Positions 8,671 to 17,405 of a stretch of DNA of 64,000 nt are shown piece after piece. Under the pieces are notes generated by a model. That model was not told the DNA's origin. It did no database searches and saw only the letters and a list, made by a program, of their open reading frames with translations. Numbering within the stretch: the first letter of the stretch is position 1; every line of letters begins with the position of its first letter. The translations under genes were made by a program, and so were the position numbers. The stretch lies in the NCBI RefSeq assembly GCF_009720735.1, contig NZ_WNKU01000010.1, positions 1 to 64,000 on the forward strand. Reading direction: 5' to 3'. The stretch is from Heliobacterium mobile (GTDB taxonomy: Bacteria; Bacillota; Desulfitobacteriia; Heliobacteriales; Heliobacteriaceae).

Positions 8671-9786
8671 CTATCTCAAGCGCAAGAAAACATCTCGGGT
8701 CGTGAGGGCCGCCCGACGCCAACTGAAGCATCTCGCGCGCTGCAATCCTTTTCGACCTAGTTCAGCGGCTAGTTCCGGATCGGTTAAAACGGCATAGATC
8801 AGTTCGCTCAACTGCTCGGTTCGAATTGGAGAGAACAGAAGAGCTCCATCACCAGCCACCTCGGGGAGAGAGGACACATTAGATACCAGCGTCGGTGTGC
8901 CACAGGCCATGGCCTCTATCGGCGGCAAGCCAAATCCCTCATAGAGGGAGGGGTACACAAAGACACTCGCCCCGTTATAGATCCGTGGAAGTTCATCTAC
9001 CTTGACGAAGCCCAGAAAACGGATATGTTCTTGCAGTCGCAGTGCTGCTACCATAGACTCTAAATCGTTATACTCTTTAGACTGCTTGCCCGGTATGATC
9101 AGGCAATACTCCTCCGGAAGATAGCGCCGGACTTGATGAAAGGCGTGAATCAACAAGCGAATGTTCTTTCGTGGAGAGAAACCGCCCACATAGAGCAAAT
9201 AAGGTTTATCTACACTGAAACGCTCCTTCATAAACAGGCGCGCCCGCTCCCGATCCATCGGTTGATAGATCGGTTCGGCCGCCTCGTAAATGACGGTAAT
9301 TTTATTCCGAGGCACCCCGGCGATCTGCTCCAAGTCTCGTGCTGTGCAATGAGAAGGAGCGATCACATGGTCTACCACCTCCAAGATCCGGGGCATCTCT
9401 TCCAAAAAAATTTTCAGATAGCCCTTGCCCACCGTCTCCGGGTAGATATAGGGAATTAAGTCGTGGATCGTGGCCACCAATGGGCATTCTTTCGGGTAGG
9501 GCAAACCGATGCCGTTTTGGGGAACGTGATAGAGATCGATGTTTTCTTTTTGAATCACCTGTGGGATGTGGATTTCCTCCCAGAATCGATCTTTGTTTTG
9601 CTCCACCTGGCGAAAGACATCATCTTGGGTGATATGGAGGTTACGAAACTCATCACCAGGCCAGAAAAAACGCAGTTCTTCCTGTTTACAGACATCGTAG
9701 AGATGCCTGCACAGTTGGTATGTGTACGTACCTATCCCTGTCCCCCGGTACCAAATCGCCGCACGGGCGTCGATTCCTATCTTCAC
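8671..9786 (-). CDS. Glycosyltransferase family 4 protein (CotSA-like context)
   Basis: 371 residues, GT-B fold glycosyltransferase. The N-terminus MKIGIDARAA with GTGIGTY is the usual acceptor-side loop. VGGFSPRKN (200-208, R206/K207) and EGFGLPPIEAMACGTP (E283, E291) form the nucleotide-sugar site. It starts with GTG preceded by GAGGAGG. It lies between a CotS-type kinase gene and the LysM protein gene; in Bacillus subtilis cotSA (glycosyltransferase) and cotS form an operon for inner-coat assembly. A spore-surface glycan role is therefore likely, with sugar and acceptor unknown. Confidence 0.85.
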   Translation of the reverse strand: MKIGIDARAAIWYRGTGIGTYTYQLCRHLYDVCKQEELRFFWPGDEFRNLHITQDDVFRQVEQNKDRFWEEIHIPQVIQKENIDLYHVPQNGIGLPYPKECPLVATIHDLIPYIYPETVGKGYLKIFLEEMPRILEVVDHVIAPSHCTARDLEQIAGVPRNKITVIYEAAEPIYQPMDRERARLFMKERFSVDKPYLLYVGGFSPRKNIRLLIHAFHQVRRYLPEEYCLIIPGKQSKEYNDLESMVAALRLQEHIRFLGFVKVDELPRIYNGASVFVYPSLYEGFGLPPIEAMACGTPTLVSNVSSLPEVAGDGALLFSPIRTEQLSELIYAVLTDPELAAELGRKGLQRARCFSWRRAALTTRDVFLRLR

Positions 9787-10032
9787 AATCCACCTCCTCG
9801 ACTGCCCGCTGGCTTTTTGCCATTGGGGACTTGATATATTACGCAGTACCTGTTGAAAATGTTACCGCGTCGTAGTTACCGCTAAATACCGAATTTCTAC
9901 CTGCAGAACTTGTTCGGATTAGCAAAAAACGAACGGAATGGCTGAACCCTTTTTGCACGCAGAGGCTGTGACAGGGATTTGCCCATTTTTCGTATCGCTA
10001 AGAAGATACGCGACAAAACTTGTACCTATGCC

Positions 10033-11043
10033 CTAGAGCGAATCGCCAAACTCTCGCAAAAAACGGCGGCGGTATTTTTGCTGGCTGCAAAAACGCTTCA
10101 ATCGTTTCGTGTGATACTCGGCAGGCTGTCGCAAATTCTCAAAGTAATAGGAAAAAGCATACTGCCAGAAGTCGTTCGGAAAAGCTAACAGGCAGTACAT
10201 CACCTTTACGTGATCATCTGACAAAGGGTAAGCGATACTGTAAGCTTCCAAAATCTTATAGGCTTTCTCGATAGACCAGTGATCTCTCTTTAAGACCCGG
10301 ATGATCAAGCTGGCCAGATCATGCAAGCGAGTATCCTGTATGGAATGATCAAAATCGATAAAGTAGGGATCTCCCATCTCATTGATGATCACATTATGGT
10401 GAGCCAAGTCATGATGGCAAAAACCGCCGGCCAGGGCTTCCTGTTTCATCAAGCTATGGTAAGGGGAAAATTCAAGGATTCGGCTAGCCTCCTTAGCTTC
10501 TTCCAAGACCCCCTCTAGGTGATTTAGAAAAAGCCGGTCAAAGTCGCCCTGTTCCGCTTTTCGCCGAGAGGCCAAGCGGCATTCTTCCAACTGCTTGATT
10601 TTGTTGTTGAAGATATCCGGCCACCGTCCCCATAAACTCCGGTTTCCATATTCCGGTGCAAAGAAGCCACGGCTTAGCCTGTGTAGTTCAGCGACTGCAC
10701 CGGCTGTTGCTCCGAGATCCTTCCATCGGTCATAGTCGCATTCACGTCCTTCCATCCAGGCAGTCAATATCCAGTGATATTGTTCAAACTCCAAACTCAA
10801 GGCGCCCTGCGGTGTCAAGCAGATTGGGGAAAATCGGCGGTATCCCGATGCCAACAGATGTTGCTGCACCTTATAAATAAATTGCAGATCTTCGGCACAA
10901 TGGGGAAACCGTTTTAACACCCAGGTCCCCCTGCTGTCTTCCACCCGAAAGGCACCACGCATCGGTTCAATACGGCGAGGTCTCAGATCAAAGGCCAGCA
11001 AAATTCGAGGATCCAGTTCGCCCATTGCTTCAGCGGCGCTCAC
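10033..11043 (-). CDS. CotS-family spore coat protein with intact kinase motifs
   Basis: 336 residues of the CotS/YtaA family, which has the aminoglycoside-phosphotransferase fold. The catalytic loop CHHDLAHHNV (D212, N217) and the metal-binding IDFD (D230) are both intact, so it could be an active small-molecule or sugar kinase. GTG 11043 is taken as start because GAGGTGG lies six bases upstream; GTG 11052 is possible. It stands upstream of the glycosyltransferase and is one of three CotS paralogues here. The 250-base gap to the next gene contains no terminator that I recognise on the coding strand. Confidence 0.82.
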   Translation of the reverse strand: MSAAEAMGELDPRILLAFDLRPRRIEPMRGAFRVEDSRGTWVLKRFPHCAEDLQFIYKVQQHLLASGYRRFSPICLTPQGALSLEFEQYHWILTAWMEGRECDYDRWKDLGATAGAVAELHRLSRGFFAPEYGNRSLWGRWPDIFNNKIKQLEECRLASRRKAEQGDFDRLFLNHLEGVLEEAKEASRILEFSPYHSLMKQEALAGGFCHHDLAHHNVIINEMGDPYFIDFDHSIQDTRLHDLASLIIRVLKRDHWSIEKAYKILEAYSIAYPLSDDHVKVMYCLLAFPNDFWQYAFSYYFENLRQPAEYHTKRLKRFCSQQKYRRRFLREFGDSL

Positions 11044-11192
11044 CAGGACCACCTCAAGCCCAACTCAAATACACTACTGTGAGTTACTTTTCCCATGGAT
11101 TCTTCTCCTCTACGGTAAAAGGCACAATGATGTCATGCTTACCTTGCTGAGATACTACGCTGTAAGAACAATCTCTATGCCAAAAGGAAAAA

Positions 11193-11225
11193 CCCCTCGC
11201 CAATCCATAAGAGGAGTGCGAGGGG
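11193..11225 (-). terminator. Intrinsic terminator of the tungstate operon
   Basis: On the minus strand CCCCTCGC and GCGAGGGG form a perfect 8-bp stem and are followed by TTTTTCCTTTT. It lies 34 bases beyond the tupA stop codon. Confidence 0.87.
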
Positions 11226-11258
11226 CTTTTGTTCCTGAGAGTCTACTATTCAAGGGTA

Positions 11259-12143
11259 CTACTTGCCAAGTTCACTTTCGTTTTTTCCGGCATCCGGTAC
11301 GAAGAGGGACTGGCCATATTTGCTGACACCGAAGTCTTTGATGATCGCCTGTCCTTCCGGGGAGACGATAAAGTCAGCAAAAGCTTTTGCGCCGTCTTTG
11401 TTCACTTTGGGGAATTTCTCCGGATTCACTTCCATCACATGGTAGATGTTCAGTAAAGCCGGTTCTTTCTCCAGAACGATGTCTAAGTCATTATTTTTCT
11501 TTTGGGCTAAGAAGGTAGCCCGGTCAGTCAAGGTGTAGCCTTTTTTCTCAGAAGCTACATTTAAGGTTTGGCCCATGCCAGCGCCTGTTTCTTGATACCA
11601 CGTGCCAGTAGGTTGGATATTCGCTTTTTTCCAAAAGCTTTTCTCCATCTTGTCGGTGCCCGAATCATCGCCACGGGATATGAAGATTTGCTTCATTTCG
11701 GCAATCTTTTTCATGGCATCGATGCTGGTCTTGACCGACTTAATCCCGGCGGGGTCACTAGGGGGACCGACGAAGATAAAATCGTTGTGCATCACTAGAC
11801 GACGATTGATGGCGGCGCCTTTCTCGACAACCTTCAATTCCGCATCAGGTGCATGGACGAGCAGGACATCGGCTTCTCCTTTTTCTCCCATAGCGAGGGC
11901 TTGCCCAGTGCCGACTGAGATGGGCTTCACTTTATAGCCACTCTTTTTTTCAAAGGCAGGTATGAGCACATCGAGCAATCCGCTGTCCATCGTGCTGGTG
12001 GTGGTAGCCAAGATGACATCGGGATTAGCGGGTACAGTTGTAGCTGTTTGGGCTGTCGGGGCGGAACCACAGGCAGCCAGCAAGAGCGATAGGGCAACTA
12101 GCATCGCAGCAAATACTTTGAATCGCGATAGTTTTCGATACAC
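11259..12143 (-). CDS. tupA: Tungstate ABC transporter substrate-binding lipoprotein
   Basis: 294 residues. The N-terminus has a lipoprotein signal with lipobox LLAAC (C25), so the protein is anchored outside the membrane. ILATTTSTMDSGLLD near residue 45 is the TupA/WtpA-type oxyanion-binding signature, and SRGDDSGT near residue 157 and DRATF near 226 are also family features. TupA proteins select tungstate over molybdate. The start is GTG with GGGAGG upstream. It is separated by 159 bases from the ATPase gene, so it may have an extra promoter and be made in excess, as is common for binding proteins. Confidence 0.9.
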   Translation of the reverse strand: MYRKLSRFKVFAAMLVALSLLLAACGSAPTAQTATTVPANPDVILATTTSTMDSGLLDVLIPAFEKKSGYKVKPISVGTGQALAMGEKGEADVLLVHAPDAELKVVEKGAAINRRLVMHNDFIFVGPPSDPAGIKSVKTSIDAMKKIAEMKQIFISRGDDSGTDKMEKSFWKKANIQPTGTWYQETGAGMGQTLNVASEKKGYTLTDRATFLAQKKNNDLDIVLEKEPALLNIYHVMEVNPEKFPKVNKDGAKAFADFIVSPEGQAIIKDFGVSKYGQSLFVPDAGKNESELGK

Positions 12144-12302
12144 GACGATTACCTCCCTAAAATGTATAGTTTCATAATCGAGAATCAGATTAAGGTTCAG
12201 TCTATATCTAATTCCCTCCTCCCTTATCCTGTATCTAAAGGAAAGCGCTTTTTAGAGCACAAAAAGAAACAAGGTCGAGTAACCGAAATGGCCTTTCTAT
12301 TT

Positions 12303-13169
12303 TTAGGGCTCCGATTCCTCGCCTCGCAGACAAAGGATATATGTTCCCTCATCGCCGGCTAGGGCAGGCAATTGAAAACGCCCCTTTGAGGTCACCACTT
12401 CTACTTTCCCGTCGCTTCGTGATCGGATGTGCCCGACGATGACAGGCCGCCCTCCGAAAAATTGGGCTACCTCATCGTTGACGGGGTTGTCCAAGAGTTC
12501 CTCCGGCGCTCCCGCTTGCAGGACTTGCCCTTGTGACAGCATCACTGCCCGGTCGGCAAGTAAAAAAACTTCTTCCATCATGTGAGTAACGATTACCGCC
12601 GTGATCCCTTCCGCTTTGATGACTTTTCGCAGGTCTCGGCACAAGGAATCCCGTGTAGGCGGATCGAGGGAAGCAAAAGGTTCGTCCAGCATTAAAAGTT
12701 CTGGCTTACAGGCCAGTGCCCGGGCTAAAGCAGCCCGCTGTTCCTCCCCGCCGGAGAGTTGTCGGGCCTGGCGGTCAAGCAGGTGTTCCACGCCAAAACG
12801 CTGAGCCCAGTGGCGGACGATAGGTTCGATCTCTCTCTTCGGGAACTTTCGAAACCGCAGACCGGCAGCAATATTTTCATAGACGGTCGTTTGAAAGAGG
12901 CAGGGGTTCTGAAAGACCATCGCCATACGCCGTCGAATGGCCATTACGTCCCTTCCGCCCACAGCTTGTCCACGAAAGTAAACCGTCCCGCCGTCAGGCT
13001 GTTCGAGTCCATGGAGGACCTTCAAGAGGGTACTCTTACCGGCCCCGTTCGGACCGACTAAGGCAGTGATTTTCCCATCGGGAAAATCTAGTTTATCGAT
13101 CTGGAGAATCGGGCGGCGGTTTTTGATCACTTCGATGTTTTCCAAGGAAGCGCAGATCGAATCCATCAT
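12303..13169 (-). CDS. tupC: Tungstate ABC transporter ATP-binding protein
   Basis: 288 residues. Walker A is GPNGAGKST, the signature is LSGGEEQ, Walker B is LLMLDEP, and the switch histidine follows in VTHMMEE. A C-terminal part of about 70 residues resembles the oxyanion/TOBE-like tail of Mod/Tup ATPases. Its ATG overlaps the permease stop by four bases (ATGA), which indicates translational coupling. Confidence 0.9.
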   Translation of the reverse strand: MMDSICASLENIEVIKNRRPILQIDKLDFPDGKITALVGPNGAGKSTLLKVLHGLEQPDGGTVYFRGQAVGGRDVMAIRRRMAMVFQNPCLFQTTVYENIAAGLRFRKFPKREIEPIVRHWAQRFGVEHLLDRQARQLSGGEEQRAALARALACKPELLMLDEPFASLDPPTRDSLCRDLRKVIKAEGITAVIVTHMMEEVFLLADRAVMLSQGQVLQAGAPEELLDNPVNDEVAQFFGGRPVIVGHIRSRSDGKVEVVTSKGRFQLPALAGDEGTYILCLRGEESEP

Positions 13170-13900
13170 CCCCTTTGTCTCCCTTGCTGGACCAATGTAA
13201 GGATCAAGGTCACCCCATAGGCGAGGGTCAACAAAATGATGCTTAAGGCGATGGCCACATCAAAATTTCCCTTGGACACTTCCATCACAGTCGCCGTCGT
13301 TAACACCCGGGTCTGCCCTTTTACGTTTCCGCCAACCATCATCGAGGCACCGACCTCGGAGATGACACCGCCGAATCCGGCAATTACCGCCGCCAGGATA
13401 GAGAGACGCGCTTCCAAGACCAGTCGCCATACCGTCTGGAGTCGAGTGGCTCCCAGGGATAAGAGTTGGTAGCGTAAATTAGGATCCAATTGCTCAATCG
13501 CCGCAAAGGTCAATGCCGTAATGATCGGCGATGCGATGACGGCTTGGGCTAAGATCATCGCCGCTGGCGTGTATAGAAGGCCGAAGATCCCCAAAGGACC
13601 GCTCCGCCAGAGGAGGATCGTCACGAAAAGGCCGACAACCACTGGCGGCAAGCCCATACCGGTGTTGACCAAGCTGACCAGGAGGGATTTTCCGGGAAAC
13701 CGGGACAGCGCCAGGAGAATTCCCATGGGAACTCCCATGAGGACACTGATGATCGTGGCGATCCCCGATACTTTTAAGGTGAGCCAGGTGACCGCCCAGA
13801 CTTCTGGATCACCCTGAAATAATAAATGGAGTGCTTGCCCGATGCCAGAGAGAATTAACTCCACAAACTCACTGCCTTCCACCTCTGCTTGTAGGAGCAT
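13166..13900 (-). CDS. tupB: Tungstate ABC transporter permease
   Basis: 244 residues with about five to six membrane segments and the ABC permease coupling loop EQLDPNLRYQLLSLGAT (EAA-type). The family is TupB/ModB-like. No ribosome-binding site precedes ATG 13900; GTG 13864, preceded by GAGGTGGAAGG, is a good alternative start and would remove 12 residues. It lies 60 bases after the modE-like regulator gene. Confidence 0.88.
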   Translation of the reverse strand: MLLQAEVEGSEFVELILSGIGQALHLLFQGDPEVWAVTWLTLKVSGIATIISVLMGVPMGILLALSRFPGKSLLVSLVNTGMGLPPVVVGLFVTILLWRSGPLGIFGLLYTPAAMILAQAVIASPIITALTFAAIEQLDPNLRYQLLSLGATRLQTVWRLVLEARLSILAAVIAGFGGVISEVGASMMVGGNVKGQTRVLTTATVMEVSKGNFDVAIALSIILLTLAYGVTLILTLVQQGRQRG

Positions 13901-13960
13901 ATCTGAATATTCGTCGAGCTCTGAAAAAATCCTCTCTTAACATGTGAAATGGAGGACGAT

Positions 13961-14398
13961 TTAATCTTCGTCCTCCATTGTTATCGAGGGAATGTCCCCG
14001 ACCAGTCCCTGCACATGCTTTGCAAACAAATCGTCGATGGCCTGCAACACTTCGCCGTTAAAGGCCTGGAACCGCTGTAGAAGTTGGCGTCCTTGTTCGG
14101 TCAACGCCGCTCCCTGTTCCTTATGGCCTGGGAAACGTTCCACTAAGTTTACGCCCAGCCGCTGCTCCGTGGTCGTCACTTTTCCCCAGGCAGCCCGGTA
14201 GGACATACCCATCTTAGCCGCCGCTTGGCTGATAGATCCGGTCTCATCAATCGCTTCTAAAAGGCGCATTCGCCCTTGGCTGAACAGGACATTGCCATCC
14301 ACTTCGATCCATAGTTTCGCCTTTACCTGAACTGGTGCCGTTGTCTTCAGGTCCCTTTCGTCCATGACCGTCGACTCCCATCGTTCGGGAAATTTCAT
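13961..14398 (-). CDS. ModE-type molybdate/tungstate-responsive regulator, DNA-binding domain only
   Basis: 145 residues. Residues 28-130 match the LysR-like winged helix of ModE: LLEAIDETGSISQAAAKMGM, then SYRAAWGKVTTTEQRLG. The C-terminal molbindin (TOBE) ligand domains of E. coli ModE are absent, as in many Clostridia, so oxyanion sensing must be different or lost. It heads the tupBCA operon and is likely to control it. ATG 14365, with GGGAG nine bases upstream, is an equally plausible start. Confidence 0.82.
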   Translation of the reverse strand: MKFPERWESTVMDERDLKTTAPVQVKAKLWIEVDGNVLFSQGRMRLLEAIDETGSISQAAAKMGMSYRAAWGKVTTTEQRLGVNLVERFPGHKEQGAALTEQGRQLLQRFQAFNGEVLQAIDDLFAKHVQGLVGDIPSITMEDED

Positions 14399-14430
14399 AC
14401 CTCTTTATTCTGTCTCGGTAAAGAAATTTC

Positions 14431-14457
14431 CTGCCGGAGACAGCTCCGCTACAGGCA
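14431..14457 (-). terminator. Possible weak terminator after the second CotS-like gene
   Basis: On the minus strand CTGCC ... GGCAG encloses an inner stem CGGAG-CTGT-CTCCG and is followed by GAAATTTCTTT. The bulge and the poor T-run make this uncertain. Confidence 0.3.
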
Positions 14458-14498
14458 GCGTTTTCTTTAACCCTTTCCTATCTTCTTACGCTTATGAC

Positions 14499-16109
14499 TC
14501 AGTCTCGAAACGGAAGCTCGATTTCACTGTGTGCCGCTAAGCGATAGGCGGCTACATAGGTCCGGTTGCACATCTCCACAGCCCGGCGAGCCCGTCGATA
14601 CCCTTGATCCTGTAGTTTGCGATCTGGAATGATCTCGATCGTCTTGGATGGGGTCTGTTGTCTTTGCTCCAAGTATTCCCATAGGCTAAAGGGGAACAGC
14701 AAATGGCCTAGAAGAATCATCCAATCGGACTGCCTCAACTTCTCGGCCCATTCATAGCCTTCAATGACATTCAAAGCGTCTTTCCAGCCATCACGAGACC
14801 TGCGGGTCACAGCAGCGATAAATTCGGCTAAATCCAGGACAGGTACATCACTGCGACAATCATTGAATTGTTCGACCCAGAAGCCCTGATGGTTTTTTAG
14901 GAGTGCCTCCGTGCCGTAACGACCATGACAGAAAGCACCCTCCTCATCGACCTGCTTCCGTCTTGCCTGATAGACCTCCTCCACCCAAGCGAAGGCTTTT
15001 TCAGCCCGCTCGGTTAGTTTCGGCATGTCATCCCTGAGCAGACGATCAGCATCAGAGAAGAAGCGCTGACTCTGAACTTTTTCCAGCCACCTCTCGGCCG
15101 CTTCCTTCCCCTCCCTAAACCGGGATAAGCTAGAGTCTTCTTCTCTTAATCCGGGATAAAGACTTTGGAACCCCCGTCCGCTGCGATGGAGCAACCCTAA
15201 AGCACGGCCAGCTTCCCGAAAATCACGAGTACTTTCCAACTTCACCGTTCGGCCGGAAATCTTGGGGTAGATGTAATAGGCTCGATCCTCCCAGGGAATG
15301 ACCGTTTCACCGTACTTGGAAAAGAGTGGATTCGGGCAATGGGGAAAGCCATTATCCTGAAGATGCCGCAAAGCATGGATGACATTTTGGATCTGGCGAA
15401 AGGCATGAGGACCGTTGACCGTTTCGATGACGATGGAACCTTGATCGGTCTCGATAATCCTCCGGTCCCCTTGGCGCAGGACGTTCTGCATCTTCATATC
15501 ATGTTCCAGAAGCACCTGTTCGATCGCTTCCCGATCGGGAAGACGTTCCAGATCCTCCATGACCGTCACAGGTGCCTTCATGTTGGATACGCTTTGGTTC
15601 ACTGACCGATTTGCCTCTATACCATTGAGTGGATCCGGAAAAAGGGGTATCACCGTATCATCTACGGATGTTGTCTCAGGCGGTGGCGCGGAAACAAGCG
15701 GTATTTCATCAGCTGACAGGGGATTTACAACTTCTATGGTTTCCGTTAGCGGCAAGGTGTCCTCACTGTTTTCGGGTTCAACTTCTTTAAGCCCTTCGCT
15801 TTTGTCGTATTGGTTTTCTTGGCTTGATCCCACCAAGGATCCTTCCTCTTTTGCCGTGGTTACGAGTTCCTGTGGCAAGGGTTCGCAACCCGGGATGGTT
15901 CGATCGAGAACCGGTTCTTTTAACAGGCGTTCAAAAGCCGCCTCATCAACATTCGGAATTCTCGGTTCTACCTGACGGGACCGTTCAACCTGATCGCGCC
16001 GTTCTGGGCGCTCTCTTCGTTCCTGACGTTCCATCGGTCTTGAGCGGTTTTTTTTCCGGGGCTGCCGGAATCGAGGATCGACGCCGACATAACGGCTCTG
16101 CATCCACAT
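14499..16109 (-). CDS. CotS-family protein with long N-terminal extension; predicted pseudokinase
   Basis: 536 residues. Residues 1-50 are extremely Arg/Glu-rich and residues 50-185 are acidic low complexity; the phosphotransferase-like domain begins near 185. At the position of the HxDxxxxN loop the sequence is CHGRYGTEALL (394-404), lacking the catalytic Asp, and the IDFD metal motif has become VEQFND (412-417). The fold is thus kept without the chemistry, which suggests a structural or scaffold role. The start has GGAGGTG seven bases upstream. It sits 31 bases after the next CotS paralogue, in the same operon. Confidence 0.78.
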   Translation of the reverse strand: MWMQSRYVGVDPRFRQPRKKNRSRPMERQERRERPERRDQVERSRQVEPRIPNVDEAAFERLLKEPVLDRTIPGCEPLPQELVTTAKEEGSLVGSSQENQYDKSEGLKEVEPENSEDTLPLTETIEVVNPLSADEIPLVSAPPPETTSVDDTVIPLFPDPLNGIEANRSVNQSVSNMKAPVTVMEDLERLPDREAIEQVLLEHDMKMQNVLRQGDRRIIETDQGSIVIETVNGPHAFRQIQNVIHALRHLQDNGFPHCPNPLFSKYGETVIPWEDRAYYIYPKISGRTVKLESTRDFREAGRALGLLHRSGRGFQSLYPGLREEDSSLSRFREGKEAAERWLEKVQSQRFFSDADRLLRDDMPKLTERAEKAFAWVEEVYQARRKQVDEEGAFCHGRYGTEALLKNHQGFWVEQFNDCRSDVPVLDLAEFIAAVTRRSRDGWKDALNVIEGYEWAEKLRQSDWMILLGHLLFPFSLWEYLEQRQQTPSKTIEIIPDRKLQDQGYRRARRAVEMCNRTYVAAYRLAAHSEIELPFRD

Positions 16110-16140
16110 AGTCTTTCACCTCCACTCGCATCTACATCGT

Positions 16141-17166
16141 TCATCCCGGCGACAGGGAGCCTCGAAGTTCTGCTAAAAAGGTCTCCCGATGCTCTTCTTC
16201 GGTGATGCCTTCCCGGAGCCGGACCGTCATCTCCTCTCCATCTCGCTGGCCGCGAAAATAGTCCGAGACAGTACCCCAGAACTGCTGGGGAAAAGCGAGC
16301 AATCCGAGAAGAATCTTTTTCTCTTTTCCGCTGAGAGGACAAGTCTCTTCATATCGGGCGAGTATCTGCCGACCTAGATCCACCTCCCAGGATTTCCGGG
16401 CTGCCATCGCCCGTCGGATAAACTGGCTTAACTCCACTACAGGCAGATCGGCCCCGCAAGCGTCCCAGCCGATGACTGCCAACCGTTGTTCACCGTTAAA
16501 ACGCAAATTTTCCTCCCGCCAATTCCGATGGCAGACGATCCCCGCTGATCGCACCTCATCGGCTACTCGTTCAATTCCTCCATCGGCCAACTCCTGAAGC
16601 GCCGTAGCAGCCTTCCTTTCGAATTCGTTGGCCCGTTCCAAAAAAAGTGCCTCAAATTCGTTGGGGGGCTTTTTGGCTTCAGCTAAACGGCGATACCACT
16701 GCAAGGATTCTCTGCGCTCGGCCAGCTTCCGATTCCACTGGTTTTCCTGGGACAAGGAAGTACCGCTGTTGACAGGGCTTCCCGCCCCTAGACGGTGGAC
16801 TTCCGCCAATGTCTGAGTCGCCCGCTGTAAGTCTGATTCTTGGCTGAAGTCGGCTGGCCTGCCTGCTGCCCAATCGGTCAGGACGTAAGTGTAGGTCCCA
16901 CGATACACGTAGGGCCAGCCATCGCGGGTACGGATGAATCTGTTGGTGCGCCGAAATCCTCGGGCTGCCAGGTGCTCTAACAGGGCATGCATCTGGGACA
17001 CCTGTCCTGCCTTTTCTTCATACCGGTACAACGCTTTTAGACCACGGTCTGTGTCCAGCCGCCACGAGTTTCCCCGCTGCTCCGCCCCTACGATTTGGTA
17101 GGGGTATTCCTGGAGCACATCTAGCTCCCATTTGGAAAGTGCAAGGCTTTCCTGTCCCTTTACCAT
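16141..17166 (-). CDS. CotS-family protein with altered catalytic residues
   Basis: 341 residues. It aligns with the intact paralogue at 10033 with almost no gaps around the active site. The loop reads CHRNWREENL (N215 instead of the catalytic Asp, N220 kept) and the metal motif IDFD reads IGWD (G233 instead of Asp, D235 kept). Other family landmarks such as LLAFPQQFWG near residue 285 are conserved. The start ATG has GGAAAGGAG upstream. It is the first gene of the coat-like run and is preceded by a strong terminator. Confidence 0.78.
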   Translation of the reverse strand: MVKGQESLALSKWELDVLQEYPYQIVGAEQRGNSWRLDTDRGLKALYRYEEKAGQVSQMHALLEHLAARGFRRTNRFIRTRDGWPYVYRGTYTYVLTDWAAGRPADFSQESDLQRATQTLAEVHRLGAGSPVNSGTSLSQENQWNRKLAERRESLQWYRRLAEAKKPPNEFEALFLERANEFERKAATALQELADGGIERVADEVRSAGIVCHRNWREENLRFNGEQRLAVIGWDACGADLPVVELSQFIRRAMAARKSWEVDLGRQILARYEETCPLSGKEKKILLGLLAFPQQFWGTVSDYFRGQRDGEEMTVRLREGITEEEHRETFLAELRGSLSPG

Positions 17167-17234
17167 AGCATCTCTCTCCTTTCCGGACTGCCGGAGCAGG
17201 GATGCTGTATATTATGTAAAACCCTTGAAAGGGT

Positions 17235-17283
17235 GATAAAAAACCGCCCAGCACACTAAGAGGTGCAGGAGCGGTTTTTTATC
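17235..17283. terminator. Long, bidirectional-looking terminator hairpin
   Basis: GATAAAAAACCGC pairs perfectly with GCGGTTTTTTATC (13 bp), with a second internal stem GCAC/GTGC. The A and T tracts at both ends make it a terminator on either strand. It separates the activase gene at 17406 (minus) from the CotS operon. Confidence 0.88.
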
Positions 17284-17405
17284 GTGAGTTTTTTTCTTCC
17301 TTGGGGTGGTTCTTGGTAGTTTTAGCATTTCATGGTTTTGCACTTCTGGTGTTAGTTTCTCTTTGAGTTTACTTGAACAAGTTTGATTTTTCTTTCCTTA
17401 TCGCT

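Noticed and set aside
9991..10010. CGTATC/GATACG hairpin as terminator of the CotS gene at 10033
   Set aside because: On the minus strand it is followed by AAAAA rather than a T-run, so it is not an intrinsic terminator in the needed direction.
14399..14498. Molybdenum-cofactor or tungsten riboswitch ahead of the modE-tup operon
   Set aside because: The gap is only 100 bases and I see no conserved aptamer pattern, only a weak hairpin.
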